A DNA stretch of 64,000 nucleotides, taken from NCBI GenBank assembly GCA_035545895.1, contig DASZXJ010000239.1:24973-88972 (forward strand). Reading direction: 5' to 3'. This document shows, piece by piece, positions 1 to 9,007 of the stretch. The translations under genes were made by a program, and so were the position numbers. The notes beneath the pieces were generated by a model that searched no databases, was not told the DNA's origin, and worked only from the letters and a program-made list of their open reading frames with translations. Positions within the stretch are counted from its first letter, which is position 1. Each line of letters opens with the position of its first letter. This DNA comes from DASZXJ01 sp035545895 (GTDB lineage: Bacteria; Planctomycetota; Phycisphaerae; Tepidisphaerales; Tepidisphaeraceae).

Positions 1-233
1 AAGTTGTAAAACCAGAATTCGGGCTTGCGGATTTCGTCCCAGGTGAGCGGTTCCTTGCCTTCCATGATGGCGGCAATCTCGGTCGCGCGAAGCTGATCGT
101 AAAAACTCTGCGATTGCTCTTGCGCCGGCTGAGTTGATGTAGCAGGCGTTGGGCTGGGCGTTTGCGCCAGGGCGACGCTGGTGCCAGCCCAAAGAATGAT
201 CGATCCAAGAAATAGCAAAATCCAACGATTCAT
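1..233 (-). CDS. Exported protein, N-terminal part only
   Basis: An open frame runs leftward from ATG at 233 to the window edge without a stop, giving about 77 residues. It begins MNRWILLFLGSIILWAGTS and continues to ALAQ, a clear signal peptide with a probable cleavage after Ala-Gln. A Pro/Thr/Ser/Gln-rich linker and a charged segment around residues 45-75 follow. GAGG lies about 7 bases upstream of the ATG as a ribosome-binding site. The gene is divergent from the aminotransferase at 316. The visible part matches no family I can name, and the rest lies outside the window. Confidence 0.7.
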   Translation of the reverse strand, partial: MNRWILLFLGSIILWAGTSVALAQTPSPTPATSTQPAQEQSQSFYDQLRATEIAAIMEGKEPLTWDEIRKPEFWFYN

Positions 234-315
234 AAGGCACCTCATTGTGTTGCAATTAAACGGTTCAGCCGAGACCATCATCGCCAAACACGCTGTTTGG
301 ACCAAGAGAGCGGTT

Positions 316-1512
316 ATGAACGATGAAACATTCTGGCTCGACGCCCGCAAGCAGATTTGCATGGACCCTGCAAAGGTCAATCTCAATGCGGGCACGCTCT
401 CGCCGACGCCCAAGCCCGTTTTGAAGGCAGTCACCGAGCTGCGACAGCGCATGGCTGAGAATCCCTCGGATTTCTGCTGGCGACAACTGCCAGTGTTGAT
501 CGAACATTCGCGCCGTCGCTTATCTGAGTATCTGCATTGTGATCCCCTGAATCTGCTGCTCATTCCCAACGTCACCTTCGCGATCAATATGGTCGTTTCA
601 TCTTTGAAATCCGACCGCGGCAGCGAGATTCTGACAACCGATCACGAATACGGCGCGATGATGTACGCGTGGCAGAGACAGGCTGATCGCAATGGATGGA
701 AAATATCTTCCCTTGAACTGCCCCATCGTACGGAGGATCCAAATGAAATCGTCCGCGCATTCGAACGCGCCATTACACCGGCGACTCGCGCGATCTTTTT
801 CAGTCATGTCACCACCATAACCGGGCTTCGTCTTCCCGTCCGAGACTTATGCACATTGGCGCGGAGGCGTGGGCTACTGAGCATTGTCGATGGCGCTCAT
901 GCCCCCGGCATGGTGCCGGTCGATCTATCAGATATCGGAGCCGACTTTTACGGAGCCAACTGTCACAAATGGCTGATGGCCCCGGCGGGCGCGGGATTTT
1001 TGCATGTATCCCCAAGTCACAAACGCGAGATGTCACCACTCATCACAAGCTGGGGCTATGAATACGATCGTGAAGAAATGGATGCCGACAGTCACTGGGG
1101 AGGCAGCTTCTGGCAACGCGATCTCGAATTTCATGGCACGCTCGATCGCACACCTCAAATGGTCCTGCCCGAAGCACTCGACTTTCGCACCACCCTCGGC
1201 GGCGATGACGCGATCATCAAGCGCACTCGCTATCTATCCGATTACGCAACCCAGCGACTGGCCGCTTGCGGCTTAGCGCGAGTCACGCCCCTAAACAATC
1301 AATTGAATGGCGGCGCACTCACCGCCTTCGATTTCCCCTGCCAAGACGTCCTCGCCTGGCGCGATTGGATTTGGAACAAACACCACATCGAATGTCCCAT
1401 CACTACAGCAGCCAGGAAGACCTTCCTGCGGGTTTCGACGGGATGGTTTAATACGATTAAAGAAATTGATCGGCTGGTTGAGGCAATTCGGGCATTTCAA
1501 TCCTCGGGCTAG
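316..1512 (+). CDS. Class V aminotransferase-fold PLP enzyme, isopenicillin N epimerase-like
   Basis: A PLP-dependent enzyme of the class V aminotransferase family (cysteine desulfurase / isopenicillin N epimerase branch), 398 residues. The PLP-contacting Asp is in VDGAHAPG (about residue 192) and the Schiff-base lysine in NCHKW (about Lys218), followed by the expected APAGAGFL. The family start NLNAGTLSPTPKPV lies near residue 22. ATG at 316 is preferred because the longer frame from 181 would run into the divergent exported-protein gene and adds a non-homologous N-terminus. The substrate is unknown; epimerase or desulfurase activity on an amino acid or peptide is possible. It is probably monocistronic. 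Confidence 0.85.
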   Translation: MNDETFWLDARKQICMDPAKVNLNAGTLSPTPKPVLKAVTELRQRMAENPSDFCWRQLPVLIEHSRRRLSEYLHCDPLNLLLIPNVTFAINMVVSSLKSDRGSEILTTDHEYGAMMYAWQRQADRNGWKISSLELPHRTEDPNEIVRAFERAITPATRAIFFSHVTTITGLRLPVRDLCTLARRRGLLSIVDGAHAPGMVPVDLSDIGADFYGANCHKWLMAPAGAGFLHVSPSHKREMSPLITSWGYEYDREEMDADSHWGGSFWQRDLEFHGTLDRTPQMVLPEALDFRTTLGGDDAIIKRTRYLSDYATQRLAACGLARVTPLNNQLNGGALTAFDFPCQDVLAWRDWIWNKHHIECPITTAARKTFLRVSTGWFNTIKEIDRLVEAIRAFQSSG

Positions 1513-1554
1513 ACAATATGGTCCAGTCTGAATTTCAGTTGAGAATTTCTGTCC

Positions 1555-1612
1555 GTGACATGGCCGTCCCGGCCATGCGCGTTGTTCGGCACGGGCGAGA
1601 CGCCCGTGTCAC
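1555..1612. repeat. Palindromic repeat, family P2, copy 1
   Basis: It begins GTGACATGGCCGTC, ends GACGCCCGTGTCAC, and contains the inner palindromes GGCCGTCCCGGCC and CGGGCGAGACGCCCG. A closely similar unit lies at 62751-62806, and a short relative at 34711-34736. It sits between the convergent ends of the aminotransferase and the oxidoreductase, where it could also act as a transcript-end hairpin. Confidence 0.75.
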
Positions 1613-1625
1613 AGTTGAAACTCAA

Positions 1626-4600
1626 CTAAACCCCAGCCGCGGCCCTTGGTTGACCAACAATCTCGCGGTTGATCAGCATTTCCACCTTTGGACGATCTCC
1701 AAGCTGATTTTCGATGTCCTGCCGCACATGGTCCATCTTTGGATACCGCACTTCGCGATAGCCGGTGACTTCTTCATGACACTTGAGCATCTGAACCGCT
1801 CGCGTGTAATCGCTGGAAAGATCGACTCGATCGATCAGGCTGATGTACCACTCGCGGAAAGACACCTCACGCTTGTGCCAGCCCGGAATCTTTCGCCACC
1901 ACTTCATTCGGCGGACAATCCGCAGCATCCAGTCGGTCGTCGTGATATTGAAACGAATGCGTTTGCCAGCGATCACAAACTCGGGGCGGGTGTGATGGCG
2001 GTAAACGATCCGATCGCCATTGGCGATGTCGATCGCGTACTTGGCGATGTCGCGCTGCTTTTTCTCGTATCGCGTCAGCAGATACGCAACATATGGTTCA
2101 TCCTTGATGAGCATGAACTTGGCCAGACCCCAGATCGCTTGATGCGTGGCCGCGAACTGGCGGTCAATTGAATCGCGCTGGTAAACCTTGTGCACCAGCT
2201 CCACGTACCGTCGCGACAACGAAATGTCCTGATATTCCATCAGATCGTAAATGCGCAGGGCCAGATCATACTTGGATTGTTCGCTCAGCCCGGGCATGGC
2301 CTGCATCGCGGATTGAAGCAGTTTTTCAAACCGCTCGGCGACCGCGTTTCCGCTTGAATGTGAGCGCTTCAAGATTCGCGATTTATTGATCAGCAATTGT
2401 TCCCAGGTTTGCGGCTGCGGCTTGCTGGGAATCGCTCGCGGTTCCAGCGCGAGCTTTCGGCCGATGTTAAACGCCTTGATGTTTTTCCGTTGATCGCGGC
2501 GGATCGTATCGCGAATGGCCCAGCCGATGGCGCTGGCGCTGACCGGAATCAGCCCAAGCTGATACGCCACGCCAAGCATCATGATGTTCACAAATTGCTT
2601 GGAACCCAGCCGCTGTTCGCAAAGCTCAGACAAATCTTTCGCATATGAATGCTCAGCCCGGCAGTGATCGAATACATCCTGCTGAAGTTTCTCAGGATCG
2701 AAATCCTGCTTGCCAAGCAGCGTGAACACCGTCGGCTGCTTGTGAAGATTCAAAACCGCACAAGTCCGATTCTTCGAGGCAACGCGGAACTGCTCGCGCG
2801 GATCGATCGCTCGCGCGGCTTCGAGAATATCGACTCCAAGCAATAAGTCGGCCCGGCCATAGGGAATGTTGCCGGTAGTCGGATATGCAGAAGGGGCGAG
2901 GGGCGAGGGGTGAGGGGCGAGTGAGGAATTAGTCTCTTGCCCCTTGCCCCTTGCCCCTTGCCCTTGCTCGTCTTTCACCCACGCAATCTGTGAGTAAACG
3001 CCGCCATTACGAATCGCCAAGCCCTTGCGATCCGAGAAAATTACCCGATACCCAGCCTTGTGACCCGCGCGAACCAGGATCGCACCGACAATGCCAATGC
3101 CCATGCCCCCCACGCCGGCCATATGAACCCGCCAGACCGATGACTCTTCGTTCATGTCATGAATTGGCGTCGGTTCCGGCAGCTTATCCAGATCCATCTT
3201 CGGCAGCATGTATCGTTTGCGGTGGCTACGAATGATCGTGACCTGCTCAAAGCTCGGACATGGCTTGACGCTCGTGCCATAGTTGTTGCTCGTTCGAACG
3301 CGCTCGCAGGCGCCATCATTGACGCAAAGCGTCAGGTCCGTATCGATTTTGCGGCCATAATCCGTGTCGATCGTCGTCAGACCCGGGCATGCGGTGGCCT
3401 TGGTGCATTCCAGGCATCCTTCGCAAACCTCGGGCGTGATGTTCATCTGTGTCTTTTTCGGAACAAAGCCGCCATGCTCGCGCGCGAGCTTACGTTCTTC
3501 CTTGGCCTGGCGACGGTGATAGGTGATGCCGCACTCCTTGTCGGCGATCACGATCTTCACGCCGGGCCGAAGAATCGTGCGTTCCAGCACCTTGCGATAG
3601 TTATCCCGATCGGCCGGCGAAAGCTTCTCAACCACCAGCGGACAAGTGCCCGCCATCGATCGCGTGATCTGCTCGATGTCCTGGATGTACGAACGATTGC
3701 CCAAGACGTCGATTTCCGTGCCGGCATGTTCCTGGTGGCCGGTCATCGCGGTCGTTTTGTTTTCAAGAATGATGTACGTGATGTCCTGATTGGCCTTGAT
3801 CGAATTGCTGATCGCGATCTGACCGGAGTGAAAGAACGTGCCATCACCCATGAATACAATCTGCTTGTTGGTGATGAACGGGTCAATGCCGCTTCCCGTG
3901 CCCCCGCCCAAGCCCATGCCGCTGTAGTTGTGCATGAGTTGTTCGGTCGGGGCAAACATGAGCATCGTGTAGCAACCAGTGTCGCCATGCGCCACCAGAT
4001 CGACCGGGCCTATGCCGTGGGTCCGCTTCATATATGCGGGGTCTTTCAGGTTCTGGCGAAGCTCCAGCAAGGTTGATGAACTGTCACGATGCGGGCATCC
4101 CGGGCAGAACGTCGGCGTGCGCGAGATCACATCAAGCTTGGGCTTGCTAGCGGCGCGAAGCATGTCCAGTTCCGCGGTCAACCGGCCATTGCGCAGCTCG
4201 GCGGGCAGGTCTTCGGTGCTCTTAATCAATGGAATGATGATCTGCGCCAGCACCGATGGATTGAGCCCGCGCGAATCGGGAATACCCGCTCCGTTGGGAA
4301 ATTGCTTGCCGAACAGGCGGGCCGAGAGTTTGGCCGCCTCTTCGTGGGACAATTGCTGGAAAAGTGAATCGCGAATGTTCTTTTCAAGGAAGCTGCGCCG
4401 CTCCTCGATCACGATCATGTTTCGACACAATTTGGAGAACTCGCGTACCAGTTGGATGTCGGCCGGATAACTCATTCCCATCTGCAAAATCGGGAACTGA
4501 CCGAGCAATCCGATATCCGCCAGCACGTGCTGCAGGAAAGGTCCCGCCATTCCCGTCACAATAAAACCAATGGGCGACGCCGATTCCGCTTGCGGTTTCA

Positions 4601-5357
4601 CGGTAATAATCTTGTTCACACCCAATTCCCGCGCGACAGCCATTGTTTTGGCAAATCGCTCAGGAATACGAAGTTCCTGCTGCCACGTTCGCGGCGGGAG
4701 GAGCACTTTTCCCAAGTCAATCTTGGCTGTATCGAGCGTCAGCTTTTGGGTGGTATTGATTTCAGGAAACTGATTGGGTTTGCAGTCCGCAGACCCGCCG
4801 CCATCGGCCTGGGCGGTGGTGACGATGAATCCGATGTACAACCCCGCCGCTTGCGAGAGTTTGAAACTGTAGTTGATCCAATCCTTCATCTGCTGCGGCG
4901 AGCCGGGCTCGACGACCGGCATGCGAAGGTGCTCACACAAAAACCGACTGTCAGCCGGTACTTGCGTGGAATCACACCAGGGATCATCACCGATGATGAT
5001 GACCGCGCCACCTTGTGGATGCGCGCCAGCCAGGTTTCCCAGCGCCAGCGCATCGGCAGCGACATGCGCGCCGACACTTTTCATCGCAGCAATCGCCCGG
5101 CAGGGAAGCATCTGCGAACCATTGATGGCGGCCACACCCAGCGCTTCGTTGTTCGCCTGGTAAGCGCGGATTCCTTTTTCCTGGATGAGCGAGGAGATAT
5201 CGCCCATGCAATCAAAGAACCCAGCCACGGGCGAGCCCGGATAGCCGGTCATCAGGTGCACGCCGCCCTCGGTTTCGAGACAGCCTTTAATCAGGAGTTC
5301 ATTGCCGATGAAGACTTCACGGCCGGAACCGGCCAGAAAGCGCGGATCGATACTCAT
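1626..5357 (-). CDS. Fused indolepyruvate ferredoxin oxidoreductase-type enzyme
   Basis: A single 1243-residue chain of the 2-oxoacid:ferredoxin oxidoreductase superfamily, most like indolepyruvate oxidoreductase with alpha, beta and gamma parts fused. Order: N-terminal pyrimidine-binding domain (GYPGSPVAGFFD near residue 40), TPP-binding domain (HGDTGCYTM, then MGDGTFFHSG near 500), a ferredoxin-like segment with CEGCLECTKATACPG near 640, the gamma domain (GVGGMGIGIVG near 750), and a C-terminal helical tail seen in fused bacterial forms. It would oxidatively decarboxylate aryl or branched 2-oxoacids to acyl-CoA with ferredoxin as acceptor in the cytoplasm. An odd Gly/Arg then Pro/Ser-rich insert near residues 797-825 breaks the gamma domain and is encoded by a repeat (2891-2968). 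The exact substrate is uncertain. Confidence 0.88.
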   Translation of the reverse strand: MSIDPRFLAGSGREVFIGNELLIKGCLETEGGVHLMTGYPGSPVAGFFDCMGDISSLIQEKGIRAYQANNEALGVAAINGSQMLPCRAIAAMKSVGAHVAADALALGNLAGAHPQGGAVIIIGDDPWCDSTQVPADSRFLCEHLRMPVVEPGSPQQMKDWINYSFKLSQAAGLYIGFIVTTAQADGGGSADCKPNQFPEINTTQKLTLDTAKIDLGKVLLPPRTWQQELRIPERFAKTMAVARELGVNKIITVKPQAESASPIGFIVTGMAGPFLQHVLADIGLLGQFPILQMGMSYPADIQLVREFSKLCRNMIVIEERRSFLEKNIRDSLFQQLSHEEAAKLSARLFGKQFPNGAGIPDSRGLNPSVLAQIIIPLIKSTEDLPAELRNGRLTAELDMLRAASKPKLDVISRTPTFCPGCPHRDSSSTLLELRQNLKDPAYMKRTHGIGPVDLVAHGDTGCYTMLMFAPTEQLMHNYSGMGLGGGTGSGIDPFITNKQIVFMGDGTFFHSGQIAISNSIKANQDITYIILENKTTAMTGHQEHAGTEIDVLGNRSYIQDIEQITRSMAGTCPLVVEKLSPADRDNYRKVLERTILRPGVKIVIADKECGITYHRRQAKEERKLAREHGGFVPKKTQMNITPEVCEGCLECTKATACPGLTTIDTDYGRKIDTDLTLCVNDGACERVRTSNNYGTSVKPCPSFEQVTIIRSHRKRYMLPKMDLDKLPEPTPIHDMNEESSVWRVHMAGVGGMGIGIVGAILVRAGHKAGYRVIFSDRKGLAIRNGGVYSQIAWVKDEQGQGARGKGQETNSSLAPHPSPLAPSAYPTTGNIPYGRADLLLGVDILEAARAIDPREQFRVASKNRTCAVLNLHKQPTVFTLLGKQDFDPEKLQQDVFDHCRAEHSYAKDLSELCEQRLGSKQFVNIMMLGVAYQLGLIPVSASAIGWAIRDTIRRDQRKNIKAFNIGRKLALEPRAIPSKPQPQTWEQLLINKSRILKRSHSSGNAVAERFEKLLQSAMQAMPGLSEQSKYDLALRIYDLMEYQDISLSRRYVELVHKVYQRDSIDRQFAATHQAIWGLAKFMLIKDEPYVAYLLTRYEKKQRDIAKYAIDIANGDRIVYRHHTRPEFVIAGKRIRFNITTTDWMLRIVRRMKWWRKIPGWHKREVSFREWYISLIDRVDLSSDYTRAVQMLKCHEEVTGYREVRYPKMDHVRQDIENQLGDRPKVEMLINREIVGQPRAAAGV
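2891..2968. repeat. G-rich/C-rich inverted element inside a coding sequence
   Basis: Tandem AGGGGCG-type units, then a spacer of about 15 bases, then inverted CCCCTTG-type units: 78 bp, or 26 codons, in frame inside the oxidoreductase gene. Its inner ends AGGGGCGAGT and CTCTTGCCCC are also the inner ends of the arms flanking the four-helix-bundle gene (60996-61027 and 61407-61445). It is read through as GQGARGKGQE...LAPHPSPLAP. A foldable insertion element is the best description. Confidence 0.85.
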
Positions 5358-5384
5358 CTTCAGTCTGTCCTTCCGCGGGTCGGA

Positions 5385-5479
5385 AAAAAAGGATGAAATT
5401 GGAAGGGTAAAGGATGAAAAGAGTACGAATACTCTTTTTCTTTATTCATCCCTCAGCCCTTCATCCTTCAGCCTTTCTT
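5385..5479. repeat. GGATGAA-type tandem-arm palindrome
   Basis: The left arm repeats AAGGATGAA-like units; the right arm carries the inverse TTCATCC three times, around a GAGTACGAATACTC core. The layout matches other inverted tandem-arm elements in this window (2891, 39976, 41371, 53706), although the unit sequence differs. It lies just upstream of the oxidoreductase start. Confidence 0.65.
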
Positions 5480-5667
5480 ACCTGAGCGTGGCTTATCCCG
5501 ACTGGGTCAGGACAGGAGACGCCGTTAATCACCGCGTTTTAAGTGACTCTTAGCCCCACCGGGATTTCATGGCCGGCAGTGCCGATTGATCTTTCTTATC
5601 GGATATTACCGATGGAAAGCCGCATTATATTACAGAGATAGACCCCAAATAGGAACGCCGAAAATCG

Positions 5668-5790
5668 GGTACTGAGTCAGTTTACAAGCAACGCCATTTT
5701 AGCCCCGCCGCTTGCGGCGGGTTCTGGAGTTCGAACTCCCGCCGCAAGCAGTGGGGCTGAATGAACCAATCTCAAACTGACCCATTACCT
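5668..5790. repeat. P1 palindromic element, copy A
   Basis: A 123-bp unit. The outer ends are imperfect inverted repeats (GGTACTGAGTCAGTTTACA against CTCAAACTGACCCATTACC) and the inner hairpin is TTTTAGCCCCGCCGCTTGCGG and its complement. Full copies recur at 22751, 29792 and 47585. It is non-coding and resembles a MITE or REP-type element. Confidence 0.85.
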
Positions 5791-5860
5791 CTACATAATA
5801 CCAAACAAATACCTAATATACAAGCGCCTTATGAGTAGTAAGATTAAATTAAAGATTGGT

Positions 5861-5895
5861 TTATTTAGCCCGCCGCTTGCGACGGGTTCGGCTTA
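5861..5895. repeat. P1 palindrome, truncated half copy
   Basis: A fragment matching the inner P1 half, TTTAGCCCGCCGCTTGCG followed by CGGGTT. It abuts and slightly overlaps the stop codon of the neighbouring gene. The other half is missing. Confidence 0.6.
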
Positions 5896-6741
5896 AACCA
5901 AGCGGTTTAAGTCGATCGGCAGGCCACCGCGTTTAAGTTGTTTGGCCAGTTGGATTTGCCATCCGCCGGGCTGGTCGATGGCCAGCCTGCAAATTCCTCC
6001 AAGGTTTCCCTGCAGATTGACGTTAGGCGGGTGCAAAACACAGACGCGATGAACCCCCAATCGACCAACACATAAACCCAAGTCAAACGCGCGGTCGCCG
6101 GCTGAGTCTCCCTGAATCACAATTCCAAAGCTCGCACCGCCAACCACAACTTGCTCCAGGTTGTCGGCCACCGGCTCGACAACCGCGATCAACTCCATGC
6201 CCAGCCCTTTTAGAAACTCGGAAATTGATGCTTTCGATCCATCATCGGCGGCGAAGCAAATCAGCGCGCCGCGAAGCTGAGCGGGAGGTGCAGCCGCTGC
6301 TTCGCTTTCGGTTATTGATGGAGGTGTTTTTATATCGGAAGCCTTTGATTCTTCAGTATTTACACGGCTTGTTGAATGTGTTTTTTGCACGGCTGCGATC
6401 ACCGCCTTCAGTCTTTTCAGGCGATGCTCCATTTCAGCATAAAACTGCTCGACGAAGTTCCCCAGCTCGGCATATTCGGGATATATCTTGCCGACCCAGT
6501 CGTTGCATTGGTCGGCCACCGATGAATTCCCGAAAAGACCGGTCAGCAATTCGATCATCTGGTTGGTCCACGCGAGCTTGCGCGCCCGCGCTGCGTCCAG
6601 TTCCTGCTGATTGCGAATACGCAATGCCTTGACCTGAGACCCCTTTTTGAATTGGGCCTGCAGCAGGCTCAGCGCCTGCTCGCGCGGCAGCACGAGCTTG
6701 CCAATCCCCTGATCTTGGGCAACGCCTTGGCTCATCACCAT
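5893..6741 (-). CDS. CAP12/TIR-like effector-domain protein with altered active-site position
   Basis: 282 residues in two parts. Residues about 15-120 are helical and resemble the N-terminal region that often precedes TIR-like nucleotide-binding domains (ALSLLQAQF, then WTNQMIELLTGLFGNSS). A low-complexity linker leads to residues 157-282, which follow the CAP12/Pycsar-effector TIR-like pattern: start GALICFAADD, FLKGLGMELI, then DRAFDLGLCVGRLGVHRV, and the typical end PGGWQIQLAKQLK followed by GGLPIDLNRLV. Active relatives, as I recall the family, read FELGFF, with Glu as the NADase residue; here the position is Asp220 (FDLGLC). The usual HGHD near the start is also changed. It may be a diverged, possibly inactive defence or signalling protein. 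No cyclase partner is adjacent. Confidence 0.7.
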   Translation of the reverse strand: MVMSQGVAQDQGIGKLVLPREQALSLLQAQFKKGSQVKALRIRNQQELDAARARKLAWTNQMIELLTGLFGNSSVADQCNDWVGKIYPEYAELGNFVEQFYAEMEHRLKRLKAVIAAVQKTHSTSRVNTEESKASDIKTPPSITESEAAAAPPAQLRGALICFAADDGSKASISEFLKGLGMELIAVVEPVADNLEQVVVGGASFGIVIQGDSAGDRAFDLGLCVGRLGVHRVCVLHPPNVNLQGNLGGICRLAIDQPGGWQIQLAKQLKRGGLPIDLNRLV

Positions 6742-7195
6742 TCGATATCCAATACTTTGGGGTTGATAGGCAAATAAGTTAAGATTTGGCGATTATTCTA
6801 TTTATTCTGTTTCTCCGCTGCGCCGCGGCCTTCGATGCCCCGAGGCTTAAAGCCCCGGGCTTTGCCCGGGGACCGATCAACTGGAGACGAATTTCACTTC
6901 ACAATTCAAGTCCTACGATCTTTCGACCGATCCTCTTTTTCCCCTTCATTTTCTTAATCTGTGTCATCTGTGAAATCTGTGGATCGAACTCTTATCTGTA
7001 GGCTCCATGAAACTGCACGGAATTGCGCGCTATGTGACGAGTCGGACAAGCGGATTGGTCGATGAAACGCGCTAGATCTTCGCGCATGCGCCCGTTTCCC
7101 GCGGTCGTTTCGTTAAATCCCGTGAGTCACAAGGGCACGGAGCACTTATAAACAGCCGCCCGCCCTGCCGGTATCGGTTTCAGAGAGGAACCGTC
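6742..7195. other. Intergenic region upstream of the PL9 lyase
   Basis: About 450 bp between divergent genes. It contains a GC-rich hairpin (6837-6871) and, around 6952-6990, a TCTGTG-rich tandem stretch (CTGTGTCATCTGTG and so on) of the kind often dispersed between genes. No promoter stands out and no convincing open frame is present. Confidence 0.6.
6837..6871. repeat. GC-rich hairpin repeat
   Basis: Two nested stems can be read: GGCTTAAAGCC and CCCCGGGCTTTGCCCGGGG. The form suggests another dispersed palindrome family. I see only one copy here, so the family status is inferred. Confidence 0.5.
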
Positions 7196-8482
7196 ATGCC
7201 TCATGTGAAAATCCATCCGGTGTTCATCGCGCTCTTTGTATCTCAAGCCGTCCTCGCGGCTGAGTTTTATGTCGCGCCCAACGGCACAGATTCCAATCCT
7301 GGCACGATCGAACGGCCGTTTGGTTCTGTTGCCCGCGGACAGGAAGCGGCATCGCCGGGCGACACGGTTTGGATTCGCGGGGGCGTGTATGAATTCACCG
7401 GCACGGAAATCGCCATCGGCACGCTGCTGAACAAGAGCGGTAAAGAAGGTTCTCCGATCAATTATTTCGCATATAAGGACGAACTTCCGGTTTTTGATTT
7501 CTTCAAGTTGGCGACCGTGGCGCGGATCAAGGGATTCAGCGTCACGGGGAACTGGATTCATCTGCGCGGGCTGGAAGTACGCGGTGTGCAGCAGATCATC
7601 ACGACGGCTCACGAATCATGGGGCATTCGCGTGGAAGGCGGCAGCAACTGCATCTTTGAACATCTGAACCTGCACCACAACGAGGGACCGGGTCTGTTTA
7701 TTGCGGCTGGTGGAAACAATTTGGTCCTCAATTGCGATTCTCACGACAACTATGACCCCGATGCCCGCGGCGAGAATGCCGACGGGTTCGGCGGGCACAG
7801 CAATATGGACGGCAACGTCTTTCGATACTGCCGCTCCTGGAACAACAGCGACGATGGGTATGACCTGATCAACGCGCCCGGCGTGCACACAATCGAATAC
7901 TGCTGGTCGTGGCACAACGGTTTCATTCGCGAAACCAACCAGAAGGCGGGCAACGGCGGCGGATTTAAGTGCGGCGGATTTCTGCTCAACCCCGCGCGCT
8001 TCCCCGGCAATGTGCCGCGACATGTCATTCGATTCAATCTCTCGTTCAACAACGCAGCGGAGGGGTTTTACGCCAACTATCACCCGGGACAACTTCAGTT
8101 CTATAACAACACGGCTTTCAACAATCCGACGCAGTTTAATATGCAGTCGATCGTTAAACCGGTGACGCACGTACTGCGGAACAATATCGCTTTCAGCACC
8201 ACCGGCGTGCCGCCACTGACGCATGTTGATCCGGCCAATCCGCGAGAAAATGATCCTGACGATCAATTCAACTCGTGGAACGAAGGATATCACGTGTCGA
8301 CCGACGATTTTCTAAGCATCGATCCCAAGGGTGTCGATGCCCCTCGCGCTGGAGATGGGAGCTTGCCGAAGATCGAGTTCATGCACCTTAAGCCCGGCAG
8401 CAAATTGATCGATGCGGGCAAGGATGTTCGCTTGCCGTTCAAAGGGGCAGCGCCGGATTTGGGGGCGTTTGAGACGGAGTAA
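7196..8482 (+). CDS. Exported pectate lyase, polysaccharide lyase family 9-like
   Basis: 428 residues with a signal peptide (MPHVKIHPVFIALFVSQAVL, cleaved near residue 22) and then a right-handed parallel beta-helix. The start of the helix reads FYVAPNGTDSNPGTIERPF. The calcium and catalytic region matches PL9: NCDSHDNYDPDARGENADGF near 179-197, CRSWNNSDDGYDLI near 212-225, and GNGGGFKCGG near 252-261, whose Lys258 sits where PL9 enzymes have the catalytic lysine. It would cleave polygalacturonate by beta-elimination outside the cytoplasm, yielding unsaturated oligogalacturonides, which fits kduI, kduD, GH105 and the ExuT-like carrier elsewhere in the window. It stands alone in its transcript. 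Confidence 0.88.
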   Translation: MPHVKIHPVFIALFVSQAVLAAEFYVAPNGTDSNPGTIERPFGSVARGQEAASPGDTVWIRGGVYEFTGTEIAIGTLLNKSGKEGSPINYFAYKDELPVFDFFKLATVARIKGFSVTGNWIHLRGLEVRGVQQIITTAHESWGIRVEGGSNCIFEHLNLHHNEGPGLFIAAGGNNLVLNCDSHDNYDPDARGENADGFGGHSNMDGNVFRYCRSWNNSDDGYDLINAPGVHTIEYCWSWHNGFIRETNQKAGNGGGFKCGGFLLNPARFPGNVPRHVIRFNLSFNNAAEGFYANYHPGQLQFYNNTAFNNPTQFNMQSIVKPVTHVLRNNIAFSTTGVPPLTHVDPANPRENDPDDQFNSWNEGYHVSTDDFLSIDPKGVDAPRAGDGSLPKIEFMHLKPGSKLIDAGKDVRLPFKGAAPDLGAFETE

Positions 8483-8509
8483 TCAATTCCGCCAATGCCA
8501 TCGGCGGCT

Positions 8510-9007
8510 TTACAGAGTGTTGATTCCCTGGTCCTCGAACTTGATGTTGTTCAGGCTGAGATCGAGGAGGATCAATCCGGTTTCCCGCGTGAATAAATCG
8601 CAAGTCGTTCTGACGATTGGCCAGCGCGGGCCAAAGATGTCGGACCAATATGATTCGCGTTCGTCGAGAACTTCCTGAGTAAACTCGAATCGCTCATATT
8701 CCAGCCTGGTATAGGATGCAGCGAAATCAAGCAGAAAAGGCGGTTTTACAATACTCATTTCGATGCTTCGGAACGCATCGTCAAAACGAATCAACCCAGG
8801 AATTTGAAATCCATTGACTTCTTCGATGTCGAGTTGCCGAAGAACCTGGTAGGCTCGCAGTTCACGGCGATAGACCGATTCGTCGTATATGAACTTGACG
8901 GCGCTTCGACTTTTAGTCTTGACTACGCGCCCGTCTTTACCGCTTCCTAGATTGGCAAGGAAGCGAACTGTATACTTAGTCTGGTATTGCTGAATCGAGT
9001 CAGTCAT
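8510..9007 (-). CDS. Small kinase-like protein
   Basis: 165 residues resembling a reduced protein-kinase fold: a glycine-rich loop LGSGKDGRVV near residues 20-29, a candidate ATP lysine in SAVKFIY (about Lys38), a following conserved Glu (RRELRAYQVL), and a C-terminal LLDLSLNNIKF that recalls the catalytic-loop Asp and Asn. The activation segment and most of the C-lobe are missing, so catalysis is doubtful. Its ATG (9005-9007) overlaps the ATG of the divergent 85-residue gene on the shared CATG. I infer a paired function with that gene. The real role is unknown. Confidence 0.65.
   Translation of the reverse strand: MTDSIQQYQTKYTVRFLANLGSGKDGRVVKTKSRSAVKFIYDESVYRRELRAYQVLRQLDIEEVNGFQIPGLIRFDDAFRSIEMSIVKPPFLLDFAASYTRLEYERFEFTQEVLDERESYWSDIFGPRWPIVRTTCDLFTRETGLILLDLSLNNIKFEDQGINTL

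Larger units (their letters stand above)
5358..5892. other. Intergenic region with several palindromes, no gene
   Basis: About 535 bp without a credible coding frame. It holds a GGATGAA-type inverted element (5385-5479), one full P1 palindrome (5668-5790) and the start of a truncated P1 half at the 3' end of the CAP12-like gene. The remaining stretches, about 5480-5667 and 5791-5860, are AT-richer and show nothing I recognise. Confidence 0.7.

Noticed and set aside
181..315. N-terminal extension of the class V aminotransferase from an earlier start
   Set aside because: It would overlap the divergent exported-protein gene (1-233) and the added residues are not family-like; ATG 316 gives the normal start.
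1518..2171. Plus-strand frames opposite the ferredoxin oxidoreductase
   Set aside because: They lie antisense to a gene with clear motifs; codon patterns and lack of domains mark them as shadows.
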